A DNA stretch of 64,000 nucleotides, taken from positions 1 through 64,000 of the forward strand of contig NZ_JARXWF010000005.1 in NCBI RefSeq assembly GCF_029892605.1, in the 5' to 3' direction. The position numbers and the translations under genes were made by a program. Source of the DNA: Parabacteroides sp. PM6-13. Its GTDB lineage: Bacteria > Bacteroidota > Bacteroidia > Bacteroidales > Tannerellaceae. Positions within the stretch are counted from its first letter, which is position 1, and each line of letters opens with the position of its first letter. This document shows positions 46,768-54,301 of the stretch, piece after piece. The notes under the pieces were generated by a model. That model made no database searches, was not told the DNA's origin, and saw only the letters and a program-made list of their open reading frames with translations.

Positions 46768-47795
46768 ATACGATAATCGGCCTGTTGATCATTGCCATTG
46801 GCAGTTTCGGGCAGAGCAGCTCGTATGTGCCTATTAAGAAGGTAAAAGAATGGAGCTGGGAATCGTTCTGGCTTACTCAGGGTATATTCGCCTGGTTGGT
46901 GTTCCCGTTTTTAGGCGCGCTATTAGGCGTGCCGGGGGGATCGTCCCTATTTGAATTATGGGGATCAGGCGGAGCGCTCTCCGCTATTATCTACGGGGTA
47001 TTATGGGGAGTCGGCGGACTGACTTTCGGGCTTAGCATGCGCTACTTAGGCGTTGCGCTCGGACAAAGTATCGCCCTCGGTACCTGCGCCGCTTTCGGCA
47101 CCCTGCTTCCTGCTATGTTGGCAGGCACCGACCTGTTGCATGGTAACGGACTCTTGTTATTGATCGGGGTAGCGATTACGCTGGCTGGTATCTCTATCAT
47201 CGGGTATGCCGGTAGTCTTCGTTCCAAAAACATGACGGAGGAAGAGAAGAAAGCCGCCGTTAAGGATTTCGCTCTGACAAAAGGTTTGTTGGTTGCTCTG
47301 TTATCAGGGGTGATGAGTGCCTGTTTCGCCATGGGGCTGGATGCGGGAACACCGATTAAGGAGGCAGCTATTGCCGGTGGTGTGAAAACGCTTTATGCCG
47401 GTTTACCAGTAATCTTCCTGGTGACGGTAGGTGGCTTTTTGACCAATGCAGCCTATTGCATTCAGCAAAACATCAAGAACAAGACGGGCAAAGAGTATTT
47501 CTCTGTAAAAGGCTCTGTGTTGGTAAATAATCTCTTATTCTGCGCCCTGGCCGGTGTGTTGTGGTATTCACAATTCTTTGGTCTGGAAATGGGAAAGAGC
47601 TTCCTCACGGATAGTCCGGTATTGCTGGCCTTCTCCTGGAGTATCCTGATGTCGCTGAATGTGACCTTCAGCAACGTATGGGGTATTATCCTCAAAGAAT
47701 GGAAAGGGGTAAAAAGCAGTACGATCGCTGTATTAATCATTGGTTTATTGGTTCTTATCTCCTCGATTATCGTCGTGGCATTGTCACAATCTTAA
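46764..47795 (+). CDS. rhaT: L-rhamnose-proton symporter
   Basis: A 343-aa inner-membrane protein with ten predicted hydrophobic segments, of the DMT-like RhaT family. Characteristic stretches: IGSFGQSSSYVPIKKVKEWSWE, LRYLGVALGQSIALG-like SMRYLGVALGQSIALGTC, and ACFAMGLDAGTPIKEAA. It imports L-rhamnose released in the periplasm. It is the last gene of the unit. The usual further genes of Bacteroides rhamnose operons, an aldolase (rhaD) and a lactaldehyde reductase, are not next to it; a strong terminator follows at once. Confidence 0.95.
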   Translation: MNTIIGLLIIAIGSFGQSSSYVPIKKVKEWSWESFWLTQGIFAWLVFPFLGALLGVPGGSSLFELWGSGGALSAIIYGVLWGVGGLTFGLSMRYLGVALGQSIALGTCAAFGTLLPAMLAGTDLLHGNGLLLLIGVAITLAGISIIGYAGSLRSKNMTEEEKKAAVKDFALTKGLLVALLSGVMSACFAMGLDAGTPIKEAAIAGGVKTLYAGLPVIFLVTVGGFLTNAAYCIQQNIKNKTGKEYFSVKGSVLVNNLLFCALAGVLWYSQFFGLEMGKSFLTDSPVLLAFSWSILMSLNVTFSNVWGIILKEWKGVKSSTIAVLIIGLLVLISSIIVVALSQS

Positions 47796-47815
47796 CACGA
47801 GATAAGATAGTATAG

Positions 47816-47852
47816 AAAGGGGGATGTATCCATCGTGATACATCCCCCTTTT
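47816..47852 (+). terminator. Intrinsic terminator after rhaT
   Basis: A perfect 15-bp stem (AAAGGGGGATGTATC with GATACATCCCCCTTT) around a six-base loop, ending in TTTT. It is 20 bases beyond the rhaT stop. Confidence 0.9.
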
Positions 47853-47911
47853 AGGTTATCAAACAAAGAAATGATAAAGAAAAGCGGAAGGAAACAAAAA
47901 AAATATCACTT

Positions 47912-47945
47912 TTTGCTTGCGGAAAACAAAAAAGTATTACTTTTG
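47912..47945 (+). promoter_or_regulatory. Putative promoter of the aromatic amino-acid operon
   Basis: TTTG at 47912-47915, a 22-base spacer and TACTTTTG at 47938-47945 match the Bacteroides consensus with a slightly long spacer. Transcription would start just ahead of the leader peptide ATG at 47971. Confidence 0.7.
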
Positions 47946-47970
47946 ACCCCCATAAGAGACAAATCGTAAG

Positions 47971-48045
47971 ATGAACAAGTTTAGCTTTACATATTTTTAT
48001 TTTTACTTTTATTTTAGCAAAATAAAGGCAGGAATTTGTATGTAA
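47971..48045 (+). CDS. Phe/Tyr-rich leader peptide of the attenuator
   Basis: A 24-codon ORF starting MNKFSF and then TYFYFYFYFS, ending SKIKAGICM and TAA. Ten of its 24 codons are Phe (six) or Tyr (four), with eight of them consecutive (TAT at 47992 to TTT at 48015). This is the hallmark of a translated sensor for charged tRNA-Phe and tRNA-Tyr, as in the pheA leader of enterobacteria. It lies between the promoter and the terminator-antiterminator ahead of pheA. The function is inferred from composition and position; no homologue was looked up. Confidence 0.85.
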   Translation: MNKFSFTYFYFYFYFSKIKAGICM

Positions 48046-48116
48046 TGCGTTGAATACAGAAACATATCAATAAACGAAATAGAAAGTCCTGCCGATCATC
48101 GGTGGGACTTTTTTTT
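48027..48116 (+). promoter_or_regulatory. Transcription attenuator: antiterminator and terminator
   Basis: The terminator is AGTCCTGCCGAT (48085-48096) paired with ATCGGTGGGACT (48098-48109), 12 pairs including two G-T wobbles, followed by eight T. Its 5' arm TCCTGCC (48087-48093) is the exact complement of GGCAGGA at 48027-48033, which lies in the last codons of the leader peptide. Pairing extends to TTT/AAA after one mismatch. A ribosome stalled on the Phe/Tyr codons would leave GGCAGGA free to block the terminator. A ribosome reaching the stop codon would cover it and let the terminator form. Confidence 0.85.
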
Positions 48117-48142
48117 GTTTATAGCGAAAGAAAAAAGTAACG

Positions 48143-48991
48143 ATGATGAAAAAGAAAGTTGCCATTCAGGGAATAGCCGGTTCCTATCACGACATTGCGG
48201 CGCATAGTTATTTCCCACAAGAGGAGATCGAACTGATCGGTTGTAATTCCTTCCGCGAAGTGATTGCCACCATCCGGAAAGAGCCTTCCATCGTCGGTAT
48301 GATGGCCATTGAGAACACCATTGCCGGCAGTCTGTTGCAAAACCATGAACTGATCCGCCAGAGCGGGCTGAAGGTGGTGGGCGAGTTCAAACTCCGCATA
48401 TCTCATTCGCTGGTTGCCCTTCCGGGTACAAGCATTCATGAGATTGAAGAGATCAACTCCCACCCGATCGCCCTGATGCAATGCAATGATTTTCTGGACA
48501 CCCTGCCTAACGTGAAACTGGTAGAAAAAGAAGACACGGCGATGAGCGCCCGATGGATCGCGGAGAACAAACTCAAAGGCCATGCCGCTATATGCGGAAA
48601 ACAGGCAGCCGAGATCTATAACATGGAGATCCTCGCCGAAGGGATCGAGACCAACAAACGCAATTTCACCCGTTTTCTGGCTATTGCCGATGCCTGGGTC
48701 GCCGAAGAGATGATCGAAAAAGAGGAGATCAACAAGGCGTCACTCGTATTCGCCCTGCCGCATGCCGCCGGCAGCCTCTCCAAAGTGCTTTCCATCCTTT
48801 CTTTCTACGATATGAATCTGACCAAGATTCAATCGCTTCCGATTATCGGACGCGAATGGGAATACCTCTTCTACATTGACCTGACTTTTCTTGATTTCAT
48901 ACGATACAAACAAGCACTGGACGCGATCCGTCCCCTGACTAAGAACTTTACAATACTTGGAGAATATGCAGAAGGAAAACAAAGCGTGTAA
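48143..48991 (+). CDS. pheA: Prephenate dehydratase
   Basis: Converts prephenate to phenylpyruvate in phenylalanine synthesis. The 282-aa monofunctional protein has the catalytic domain (IQGIAGSYHDIAAHSYF, GMMAIENTIAGSLLQNHELI, the TRF motif in NFTRFLAI) and a C-terminal ACT domain (KASLVFALPHAAGSLSKVLS). The ACT motif usually written ESRP reads QSLP here (KIQSLPIIGREWEY), so phenylalanine feedback may be altered; that is inference. No chorismate mutase domain is attached; that activity is encoded two genes downstream. It is the first structural gene after the attenuator. Confidence 0.93.
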   Translation: MMKKKVAIQGIAGSYHDIAAHSYFPQEEIELIGCNSFREVIATIRKEPSIVGMMAIENTIAGSLLQNHELIRQSGLKVVGEFKLRISHSLVALPGTSIHEIEEINSHPIALMQCNDFLDTLPNVKLVEKEDTAMSARWIAENKLKGHAAICGKQAAEIYNMEILAEGIETNKRNFTRFLAIADAWVAEEMIEKEEINKASLVFALPHAAGSLSKVLSILSFYDMNLTKIQSLPIIGREWEYLFYIDLTFLDFIRYKQALDAIRPLTKNFTILGEYAEGKQSV

Positions 48992-50150
48992 GGCGATCAT
49001 ACCCGCCACACGCGTAAATAGTGTGCAGGAATACTACTTCTCAAAGAAACTGAAGGAGGTAGCCGAGATGAATGCCGCAGGTAAAAATGTCATTAACCTG
49101 GGAGTGGGAAGTCCTGATCTTCCTCCCTCCGAAAAGACGGTGGAAACATTATGCTACGAGGCAAGCCAGCCCAACAACCACGGCTACCAGCCTTACACAG
49201 GCATACCGGAATTACGCCGGGCCTTTGCCGACTGGTACCAGCGTTGGTATGAGGTGGATCTTGATCCGGCATCGGACATCCTGCCACTTATCGGCTCCAA
49301 AGAGGGGATTCTGCATATATCCATGGCTTTTCTGAATCCGGGCGATGGCGTATTGGTTCCCAATCCGGGCTATCCAACCTATACCTCCGTCAGCAAACTG
49401 GTTGGCGCCCGCATCGTTTCGTATGATTTGAACGAAGAAAACGGATGGATGCCCGACTTCGAGGCATTGGAAAAAATGGATCTTTCCGAGGTAAAACTGA
49501 TGTGGGTCAATTACCCCAATATGCCTACCGGTGCCAATGCGACCCAAGAGTTGTTCGAGAAACTGGTCGACTTCGGCCGCCGCCATCAGATTGTGATCTG
49601 TAACGATAACCCTTATAGCTTCATCTTGAACGAAAAGCCTTTAAGCATACTAAGTATTCCAGGCGCTAAGGAGATTTGCATTGAATTAAATTCGTTAAGC
49701 AAGTCACATAATATGCCCGGCTGGCGCATCGCGATGCTGGCCTCCAATCGGCAGTTTGTCGAGTGGATCCTGAAGGTGAAGAGCAATATCGACTCCGGAC
49801 AATTCAAGCCCATGCAACTGGCTGCCGTAGAAGCCTTGCAGGCGCCGGCAGAATGGTACGAGAATATGAACGCGGTTTACCGTAAACGCCGTACTTTTGC
49901 GGAAAAGATCATGGAGCAACTCGACTGCCATTACGATGCCCATCAAGTGGGTCTCTTTGTCTGGGGACGCGTTCCGGATCATATAGAGAATGCGGCCCTG
50001 TTGGCCGACAGGATACTCTATGAGGCGAATGTCTTTATCACCCCCGGAATTATCTTCGGAAGCCAGGGCGAACGCTATCTTCGCATATCGCTTTGTTGCA
50101 AGGAAGCGGTGTTGGAGGAGGCATTAGAAAGGATCCGGGCTATTTATTAA
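48966..50150 (+). CDS. PLP-dependent aromatic-type aminotransferase (class I/II)
   Basis: Probably transfers the amino group to phenylpyruvate and hydroxyphenylpyruvate, the last step to Phe and Tyr. The 394-aa fold-type I enzyme shows INLGVGSPDLPPSEKT, GSKEGILHISMAFLNPGD, VNYPNMPTGANA, CNDNPYSF and the PLP lysine Lys246 in LNSLSKSHNMPGWRIAM. The ATG overlaps the end of pheA by 26 bases. A TTG three codons earlier is possible but less likely. Substrate assignment rests on the operon context; succinyl-diaminopimelate-type relatives are an alternative. Confidence 0.85.
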   Translation: MQKENKACKAIIPATRVNSVQEYYFSKKLKEVAEMNAAGKNVINLGVGSPDLPPSEKTVETLCYEASQPNNHGYQPYTGIPELRRAFADWYQRWYEVDLDPASDILPLIGSKEGILHISMAFLNPGDGVLVPNPGYPTYTSVSKLVGARIVSYDLNEENGWMPDFEALEKMDLSEVKLMWVNYPNMPTGANATQELFEKLVDFGRRHQIVICNDNPYSFILNEKPLSILSIPGAKEICIELNSLSKSHNMPGWRIAMLASNRQFVEWILKVKSNIDSGQFKPMQLAAVEALQAPAEWYENMNAVYRKRRTFAEKIMEQLDCHYDAHQVGLFVWGRVPDHIENAALLADRILYEANVFITPGIIFGSQGERYLRISLCCKEAVLEEALERIRAIY

Positions 50151-50220
50151 AGTCCTTAGAGTCCTTAAGGTCCTTAAAGACCTCAAAGACCTTAAAGTCC
50201 TTAAAGACTTTAAAGACCTC
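50149..50220 (+). repeat. Eight tandem 9-bp repeats
   Basis: Eight near-identical 9-bp units (AAAGTCCTT, AGAGTCCTT, AAGGTCCTT, AAAGACCTC, AAAGACCTT, AAAGTCCTT, AAAGACTTT, AAAGACCTC) run without gaps from inside the aminotransferase stop codon to 33 bases before the DAHP synthase ATG. Units are close to self-complementary, so many alternative hairpins are possible. Confidence 0.9.
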
Positions 50221-50252
50221 AACAATAAAAAACAAAACAAAAAAACAACCAT

Positions 50253-51317
50253 ATGAACTTAGAATCAATCGTATTACCGGGCGTAGACTCCAGTCGCCCC
50301 ATCGTTATCGCCGGCCCATGCAGTGCCGAAACAGAAGAACAGGTCTTGAACACCGCACGCGAATTGGCCGCACGCGGCATCCGCATATTCCGTGCCGGAG
50401 TATGGAAACCGCGCACCAAACCGGGAGGCTTCGAAGGCGTAGGCTCCGCAGGGCTTGCCTGGTTGAAGCGGGTCAAAGAAGAAACCGGCATGTATGTCGC
50501 TACGGAGGTGGCCACCAAAGAGCATGTGGAAGAGGCGTTGAAAGCCGGGATCGATATATTATGGATCGGAGCACGCACCACGGTAAACCCCTTTGCCGTG
50601 CAGGAAATAGCTGATGCGCTCATAGGCGTCGACATCCCCGTACTGATTAAAAACCCGGTCAACCCAGACCTGGAGCTTTGGATCGGCGCCATCGAACGCA
50701 TTTACGGAGCGGGCATCCGCAAGATCGGTGTGATTCACCGCGGTTTCAGTTCGTATGATAAAAAGATGTATCGCAACCTTCCGCTGTGGCATATCCCTAT
50801 CGAATTGCGTCGTCGCATGCCTGAACTGCCGATATTCTGCGACCCCAGTCACATCGGCGGAAAGCGGGAGTTGGTAGCCCCCCTCTCCCAGCAGGCTATG
50901 GACCTGAGCTTTGACGGCTTGATTGTCGAGTCGCACACCTCACCCGAAGAGGCCTGGAGCGACGGCAGCCAACAAATCACGCCGGAGGTATTGGATTTTG
51001 TCTTGAATATGCTGGTTATACGTGATGTACATCAAACGACGGAAAGCCTGACAGAGTTGCGCCGCCAGATCGACCAGATCGACGAACAATTGTTGGAACT
51101 ATTGGCCAAACGTATGCGCATCTCCCGCGAGATTGGTGTTTATAAGAAAGAACACAATATGCCGATCTTGCAATCACCCCGTTATAACGAGATTTTGGAG
51201 AAACGCTCTGAGATGGGAGCCGCGATGGATCTCAGTACCCTGTTTGTGAAAGAGATATTACAGGAAATACACGAAGAGTCTGTTCGTCAGCAGATGATAA
51301 TAATGAATCAACAATGA
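50253..51317 (+). CDS. DAHP synthase / chorismate mutase fusion
   Basis: A 354-aa two-domain enzyme. Residues about 1-260 form a KDO8P-like type I DAHP synthase, the entry to the shikimate pathway: VIAGPCSAETEEQV, RIFRAGVWKPRTKPGGFEG, VATEVATKEHVEEAL, LIKNPVNPD, FCDPSHIGGKRE, DGLIVESHTSPEEAWSDG. Residues about 265-350 form an AroQ-type chorismate mutase (LTELRRQIDQIDEQLLELLAKRMRISREIG in two pieces; key Arg and Lys present). A C-terminal mutase fused to DAHP synthase is a common Bacteroidota arrangement and often makes the synthase sensitive to prephenate. It supplies prephenate to pheA and tyrA around it. Confidence 0.94.
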   Translation: MNLESIVLPGVDSSRPIVIAGPCSAETEEQVLNTARELAARGIRIFRAGVWKPRTKPGGFEGVGSAGLAWLKRVKEETGMYVATEVATKEHVEEALKAGIDILWIGARTTVNPFAVQEIADALIGVDIPVLIKNPVNPDLELWIGAIERIYGAGIRKIGVIHRGFSSYDKKMYRNLPLWHIPIELRRRMPELPIFCDPSHIGGKRELVAPLSQQAMDLSFDGLIVESHTSPEEAWSDGSQQITPEVLDFVLNMLVIRDVHQTTESLTELRRQIDQIDEQLLELLAKRMRISREIGVYKKEHNMPILQSPRYNEILEKRSEMGAAMDLSTLFVKEILQEIHEESVRQQMIIMNQQ

Positions 51318-52087
51318 AAATACTGATATTGGGAGCCGGCAAGATGGGCTCTTTCTTTACCGATCTATTAAGCTTCGACCACGAAGTGGCCGTATTGGAA
51401 AGTGATCCGAAACGAATGCGTTTTATTTACAATGCGTTACGCCTGCAAAAACCGGAAGAGATCGCCGAATTTGCACCGGAACTGGTGATCAATTGTGTCA
51501 CATTGAATTATACGATCGAGGCCTTTCGGACGGTATTGCCTTATTTGCCACCCTACTGCATCATCGCCGACATCGCCTCGGTCAAGACCCACCTGAAAGA
51601 GTTTTACGAAACCTGTGGATTCCCGTACGTCTCGACCCACCCGATGTTTGGTCCCACCTTTGCCAACTTAGGCAACCTGGCCAAGGAGAATACGATCATC
51701 ATTACCGAAGGGGATCACCTGGGGCGCATCTTCTTCAAAGACCTCTATGCCTCGCTTCATCTGAATATCTGCGAATACACCTTCGAGGAACACGACCGGG
51801 TGGTAGCCTATTCGTTGGGCATTCCTTTTGCGTCGACCATCGTATTTGCCGCCACCATGAAGCATCAGGATGCGCCGGGCACCACCTTTAAGCGACACAT
51901 GAAGATTGCCCGGGGACTCTTTTCGGAAGATGATTATCTGTTGACCGAGATACTCTTCAACCCCCGCACCCCGAATCAGATCAGCCGCATCCAGGAGGAA
52001 TTGTCGGTCTTGCAGGATATCATCCAAAAGAAAGACTCGGAAGGCATGAAAGAATACCTCAAACGCATCCGAAAAAACATAGAATAA
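51314..52087 (+). CDS. tyrA: Prephenate dehydrogenase
   Basis: Oxidises prephenate to 4-hydroxyphenylpyruvate for tyrosine. The 257-aa NAD(P)-dependent enzyme begins with the Rossmann motif ILILGAGKMGSFF, followed by CIIADIASVKTHL, the substrate-binding STHPMFGPTFAN and a helical dimerisation half. It lacks the C-terminal ACT domain of some relatives. The ATG overlaps the stop of the DAHP synthase gene by four bases (ATGA), indicating coupling. It ends the operon; a bidirectional terminator follows. Confidence 0.92.
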   Translation: MKILILGAGKMGSFFTDLLSFDHEVAVLESDPKRMRFIYNALRLQKPEEIAEFAPELVINCVTLNYTIEAFRTVLPYLPPYCIIADIASVKTHLKEFYETCGFPYVSTHPMFGPTFANLGNLAKENTIIITEGDHLGRIFFKDLYASLHLNICEYTFEEHDRVVAYSLGIPFASTIVFAATMKHQDAPGTTFKRHMKIARGLFSEDDYLLTEILFNPRTPNQISRIQEELSVLQDIIQKKDSEGMKEYLKRIRKNIE

Positions 52088-52102
52088 ATCGTTTAACACA
52101 AG

Positions 52103-52131
52103 AAAAAGGCGCCTTTCGCAGGGCGCCTTTT
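52103..52131. terminator. Bidirectional terminator between tyrA and gdhA
   Basis: A perfect 10-bp stem, AAAAGGCGCC (52104-52113) with GGCGCCTTTT (52122-52131), loop of eight. It serves the two convergent genes. Its sequence resembles the susD terminator at 21762-21791. Confidence 0.88.
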
Positions 52132-52174
52132 CTCATTTGCATCAAATAAAAACGTAAACTTTAAAGTATGCTAT

Positions 52175-53509
52175 TTAGAGGATACCCTGTGCCATCATAG
52201 CCTTCGACACTTTCATGAATCCGGCGATATTAGCGCCCTTCACATAGTCGACATAGCCATCCGATTGAGTACCATATTTTATACATTGTGCGTGAATAGA
52301 CTTCATGATGCCCTTCAACTTTTCGTCTACCTCTTCACGTGTCCAGCTCAGCTTCATAGCGTTCTGCGTCATTTCCAGACCAGAAGTGGCTACCCCACCG
52401 GCATTGGCTGCTTTACCCGGGGCATACAAGATCTTCGCTGCCAGGAATGCGTCGATAGCCTCCGGCGTAGAGGGCATATTTGCTCCTTCGGAAACGGCAA
52501 TACATCCGTTGGCCAACAAGGTTTTTGCATCTTCACCATTCAATTCGTTCTGCGTTGCGCTGGGCAGGGCAATATCACATTTCTCACCCCAGGGACGCGC
52601 GCCTTCGACATATTTGCAACCGTATGTCTCAGCATATTCTTTGATACGGCCACGGTATAGGTTCTTCAGCTCCATGAGATAAGCCAATTTTTCGCTATCG
52701 ATACCCTCCGGATCGTAGATGTATCCATTGGAATCCGACAGGGTCACCACTTTGGCACCCAGTTCGATCAATTTCTCAACCGTGTACTGCGCCACATTTC
52801 CCGAACCGGAAACAGCCACTACTTTGCCTTTGATATCGATATTGCGTGTCTTCAGCATCTCCTGCAGGAAATAGACATTTCCATAACCGGTTGCCTCCGG
52901 ACGAATCAGCGAACCGCCGAATTCAATTCCTTTACCGGTAAATGTTCCGGTATTCTCACGTGCCAATTTCTTATACATGCCATACATATAGGCCACTTCG
53001 CGTCCGCCTACGCCGATATCACCGGCAGGCACATCGGTGTCGGGACCGATCTGACGCCACAACTCCAAGATAAGAGCCTGGCAAAAACGCATAATTTCCG
53101 CATTGGATTTGCCTTTCGGGTTGAAATCGGAACCACCCTTGCCACCACCCATCGGGAGGGTTGTCAGGGAGTTCTTGAAGGTTTGTTCGAACGCAAGGAA
53201 TTTCAAGATAGAGAGATTCACAGAAGCATGAAAACGCATCCCCCCTTTGTACGGGCCAATTGCGTTGTTGTGCTGCACACGATAAGCCATATTGGTATGA
53301 ACCTGTCCTTTGTCATCTGTCCAAGTCACACGAAAGGAGAAAATACGATCGGGTATGCAAAGACGCTCGATTAGGTTTGCATTTTCAAATTCAGGATGCT
53401 TATTGTATTCTTCTTCAATAGAGCCTAATACTTCGGCTACGGCTTGGTGATACTCGGGTTCATTGGGAAATTTTCTCTTCAGATTCTCTAAAACTTCATT
53501 CGCTTTCAT
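52175..53509 (-). CDS. gdhA: NADP-type glutamate dehydrogenase
   Basis: Makes glutamate from 2-oxoglutarate and ammonia. The 444-aa hexameric-type enzyme has the family stretches YRVQHNNAIGPYKGGMRFH, the catalytic-lysine motif LPMGGGKGGSDFNPKGKS, DIGVGGREVAYMYGMYKK, the nucleotide-binding GKVVAVSGSGNVAQYTVEKL and AGGVATSGLEMTQN. Length and the GSGNVA motif fit the NADPH-preferring assimilatory branch, though cofactor choice is not certain from sequence. It appears monocistronic with a consensus promoter upstream. Confidence 0.95.
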   Translation of the reverse strand: MKANEVLENLKRKFPNEPEYHQAVAEVLGSIEEEYNKHPEFENANLIERLCIPDRIFSFRVTWTDDKGQVHTNMAYRVQHNNAIGPYKGGMRFHASVNLSILKFLAFEQTFKNSLTTLPMGGGKGGSDFNPKGKSNAEIMRFCQALILELWRQIGPDTDVPAGDIGVGGREVAYMYGMYKKLARENTGTFTGKGIEFGGSLIRPEATGYGNVYFLQEMLKTRNIDIKGKVVAVSGSGNVAQYTVEKLIELGAKVVTLSDSNGYIYDPEGIDSEKLAYLMELKNLYRGRIKEYAETYGCKYVEGARPWGEKCDIALPSATQNELNGEDAKTLLANGCIAVSEGANMPSTPEAIDAFLAAKILYAPGKAANAGGVATSGLEMTQNAMKLSWTREEVDEKLKGIMKSIHAQCIKYGTQSDGYVDYVKGANIAGFMKVSKAMMAQGIL

Positions 53510-53569
53510 GTTTGCTTTTTTTGAATGTTATACAAATGGCACAAAGGAACAGCCCTTTTTACGAAGGCA

Positions 53570-53600
53570 CAAAGGTAAGCGTTTTTTCAAAACAAACAAA
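53570..53600 (-). promoter_or_regulatory. Putative gdhA promoter
   Basis: On the minus strand TTTG (53600-53597), a 19-base spacer and TACCTTTG (53577-53570) match the Bacteroides consensus. The ATG follows 60 bases downstream. Confidence 0.75.
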
Positions 53601-53666
53601 CAAAAGAAAGCAAAAAGGCTAAAAAAATAGCATTTCGTCAGAAATAACAACAAAATAAAAACATTT

Positions 53667-53849
53667 CTATTTATCCTTATTACGCATATTCTTATAGAGA
53701 GGTACGAATACGATGATAGCCGAAGATACCAGGGCAAACAAGACGTTGAAGGTGATCTTCTCGCTGTATGTAAGCAACATATAACACAGGACTCCCCACA
53801 AAAGGATGATGCATACGGCTTGACTTTTTGATATTTTTCTACGTGCCAT
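53667..53849 (-). CDS. Small two-helix membrane protein
   Basis: A 60-aa protein starting MARRKISKSQ with two hydrophobic segments (AVCIILLWGVLCYMLLTY and FNVLFALVSSAIIVFVPLY) and a positively charged tail. I do not recognise it. It lies 12 bases after the DUF2007 protein gene on the same strand, so it is probably co-transcribed. The base pattern and position support a real gene, but no function can be assigned. Confidence 0.65.
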   Translation of the reverse strand: MARRKISKSQAVCIILLWGVLCYMLLTYSEKITFNVLFALVSSAIIVFVPLYKNMRNKDK

Positions 53850-53861
53850 CGTTACATTTTG

Positions 53862-54248
53862 TTAGTTTTTAACCAAAAGAGGATACAAAAAGAGCAAAGC
53901 TGCCAAAAGAACGGCAACAAAGAGGAATAAAAACAGAATTTGCTTTTCCGGCGAAAACCGGCGCAGGAAAGGAAACTGCCGGGCGATACCCGAAACACGC
54001 TTGATCTCTTCCGGCTGTTCATCTTCGCGGGGGATCTCATACCCGTTGTCAAGCATCACCTGCAACGCGCGCTGCACATCGCTCTCCAACAGCTCCACCC
54101 GGACACCGCCCAGATCGATCATACCCAGCGTTTGCGAGGTCAATTCATTACGTACATAACATTCAATGCCTTCCGACTGTAACAAAGATGCCAAAGCATG
54201 TGCATCCGTAGGGCGCGTAAACCGGGCCACTTCTACCATATTATCCAT
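53862..54248 (-). CDS. DUF2007 (putative signal-transducing) protein with C-terminal membrane helix
   Basis: A 128-aa protein. The N-terminal 70 residues match the DUF2007 fold (VEVARFTRPTDAHALASLLQ, GIECYVRNELTS, VELLESDVQRALQVML), a small ferredoxin-like domain of unknown ligand. A single hydrophobic helix near the C-terminus (FLFLFVAVLLAALLFLYPLL) anchors it in the membrane. The start MDNMVEVA is chosen because AAGGAGAG lies 6-13 bases upstream, a strong ribosome site. A longer reading from 54269 would cover that site. Confidence 0.78.
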   Translation of the reverse strand: MDNMVEVARFTRPTDAHALASLLQSEGIECYVRNELTSQTLGMIDLGGVRVELLESDVQRALQVMLDNGYEIPREDEQPEEIKRVSGIARQFPFLRRFSPEKQILFLFLFVAVLLAALLFLYPLLVKN

Positions 54249-54301
54249 ACAACTCTCCTTTTCATACAAAGGAACAGTTTTTTGGGCGGAATTACAAAGA
54301 T

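Noticed and set aside
50093-50614. Frame through the 9-bp repeats encoding a Ser-Leu-Lys repeat peptide
   Set aside because: It starts inside the aminotransferase gene and runs in another frame through the DAHP synthase gene; the repeat-like peptide is only a result of 9 being divisible by 3.
53528-53737. 69-codon minus-strand frame between gdhA and the small membrane protein gene
   Set aside because: It is phenylalanine-rich because of A/T runs, overlaps the gdhA promoter and part of the preferred 60-aa gene.
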